Source of the DNA: an uncultured beta proteobacterium
GTDB taxonomy: Bacteria > Pseudomonadota > Gammaproteobacteria > Burkholderiales > Burkholderiaceae_C
NCBI GenBank assembly: GCA_903859265.1
Contig: CAIOLZ010000137.1
Coordinates: 1-6,408 of the forward strand
Length of the DNA stretch: 6,408 bases
Direction: 5' to 3'
Shown piece by piece: positions 5,378 to 6,408 of this stretch. The position numbers and the translations under genes are program-made. The notes beneath the pieces are model-generated. The model saw nothing but the letters and a program-made list of their open reading frames with translations. It was not told the origin of the DNA and made no database searches. Position 1 is the first letter of the stretch. Every line of letters starts with the position of its first letter.

Positions 5378-6408
5378 CTAGCGCGGCAACTCACTGCTCC
5401 CCATCAGGAACTCGTCAACCGCACGCGCCGCCTGCCGGCCTTCGCGAATCGCCCAGACCACCAGACTCTGGCCACGGCGCATATCACCTGCTGCAAAAAT
5501 TTTCGGGACGTTGGTCGCATAGCCACCCGTCAAGTCCGTACTGGCCTTAGCGTTGCCGCGGGCATCCTTGTCGATGCCAAAGGCATCCAAAACGGAGGCC
5601 ACCGGGTTGACAAAACCCATTGCGAGCAACACGAGGTCGGCCTTGAGCAGCTTTTCGGAACCTGCCACTTCGACCATCTTGCCGTCCTTCCATTCCACCT
5701 GCACAGTTTTCAGGCCAGTAACTTTTCCTTTTTCACCGACAAACTCTTTGGTGGAAATCGCAAACACGCGCTCGCACCCTTCTTCGTGGCTGGAGCTGGT
5801 ACGCAATTTGAGCGGCCAGTACGGCCAGGTCAACGGGCGGTTTTCTTCGACCGGGGGTTCGGGCATGACCTCAAACTGCGTCACGCTCGCTGCGCCATGG
5901 CGGTTGCTCGTGCCAACACAATCAGAACCCGTATCGCCGCCGCCAATCACGATGACGTGCTTACCATCGGCACGCAACTGACCCTTGAGCTTGTCGCCGG
6001 CGTTGACTTTGTTTTGCTGCGGCAAAAATTCCATCGCGAAGTGAATGCCATCCAGGTCGCGCCCGGGCACCGGCAAATCACGCGATTGCTCAGCACCCCC
6101 GGTTAACAGCACAGCGTCAAATTCGCTCTGCAGTTGCGCCGCGGAGACTCTCTCCTTGGCCCAATTGGTGACCTTCGAGCCCTTGGGCATTTCGCCCACC
6201 AGCACGCCGGTGCGAATCGTCACACCCTCTGCCTTGAGTTGCTCGACCCGGCGGTCGATGTGAGACTTTTCCATTTTGAAATCAGGGATGCCGTAACGCA
6301 GCAAACCACCGACGCGGTCGTTCTTTTCGAACAGCGTCACATCGTGGCCGGCTCTTGCTAGTTTCTGCGCAGCATCCATACCGGCCGGGCCGGAACCCAC
6401 CACAGCCA
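5378..6408 (-). CDS. gltD: Glutamate synthase (NADPH) small subunit GltD (5' end beyond window)
   Basis: Beta subunit of NADPH-dependent glutamate synthase. It takes electrons from NADPH through FAD and iron-sulphur clusters to the large subunit GltB, which makes glutamate from glutamine and 2-oxoglutarate. 342 codons are visible. The N-terminal region of about 140 residues with the [4Fe-4S] cysteines lies off the right edge, since GltD is about 470-490 residues. The frame stays open to the window edge and reads A-V-VGSGPAG, so the GTG at 6403 is an internal valine, not a start. Counting from that valine, visible motifs are the FAD-binding GSGPAG (3-8), GGLLRYGIPDFKMEK (32-46), the NADPH-binding GGGDTGSDC (154-162) and the C-terminal FAD motif FAAGDMRRGQSLVVWAIREG (303-322). 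The gene ends in TAG at 5380-5378. By analogy gltB should lie upstream. Confidence 0.96.
   Translation of the reverse strand, partial: AVVGSGPAGMDAAQKLARAGHDVTLFEKNDRVGGLLRYGIPDFKMEKSHIDRRVEQLKAEGVTIRTGVLVGEMPKGSKVTNWAKERVSAAQLQSEFDAVLLTGGAEQSRDLPVPGRDLDGIHFAMEFLPQQNKVNAGDKLKGQLRADGKHVIVIGGGDTGSDCVGTSNRHGAASVTQFEVMPEPPVEENRPLTWPYWPLKLRTSSSHEEGCERVFAISTKEFVGEKGKVTGLKTVQVEWKDGKMVEVAGSEKLLKADLVLLAMGFVNPVASVLDAFGIDKDARGNAKASTDLTGGYATNVPKIFAAGDMRRGQSLVVWAIREGRQAARAVDEFLMGSSELPR

Noticed and set aside
6401..6403. GTG at 6403 as the start of the NADPH/FAD oxidoreductase.
   Set aside because: It falls in the first dinucleotide-binding motif (AVVGSGPAG), the frame is open to the window edge, and GltD needs about 140 more N-terminal residues.

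Overview
The window shows a compact, entirely minus-strand gene cluster from a betaproteobacterium. Burkholderiales, probably Comamonadaceae (Rhodoferax/Polaromonas-like), is inferred from the protein sequences and from the order gltD - mla genes - ABC-2 exporter; no marker gene is present to fix the genus. There is no mobile element, CRISPR array, tRNA or rRNA, and almost every base is coding.

In transcription order (right to left) the layout is: the C-terminal two thirds of gltD (glutamate synthase small subunit); a 53-bp gap with an intrinsic-terminator-like hairpin; mlaF, mlaE, mlaD, mlaA (vacJ), a 97-bp gap with small repeats, mlaC and mlaB; then a YadG-type ABC ATPase and the first 162 codons of its YadH-type permease, which runs off the left edge. 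Most junctions are very tight: 4-bp ATGA overlaps for mlaF/mlaE and ATPase/permease, 13 bp for mlaE/mlaD, 2 bp for mlaD/mlaA, 1 bp for mlaC/mlaB and 29 bp for mlaB/ATPase. This implies one polycistronic unit.

The six mla genes encode a complete retrograde phospholipid transport pathway that maintains outer-membrane lipid asymmetry. MlaA is the outer-membrane lipoprotein, MlaC the periplasmic carrier, and MlaFEDB the inner-membrane ABC complex (ATPase, permease, MCE-domain protein, STAS protein). In E. coli mlaA lies apart from mlaFEDCB; here it sits between mlaD and mlaC. The downstream ABC-2 exporter pair has no assigned substrate. Its linkage to mla suggests an envelope role, but this is only inference.

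I see no clearly undescribed system. The points most worth a second look are the terminator hairpin lying directly against the mlaF start codon with no Shine-Dalgarno, the repeat-bearing gap before mlaC, and the coupling of an orphan exporter to mla.
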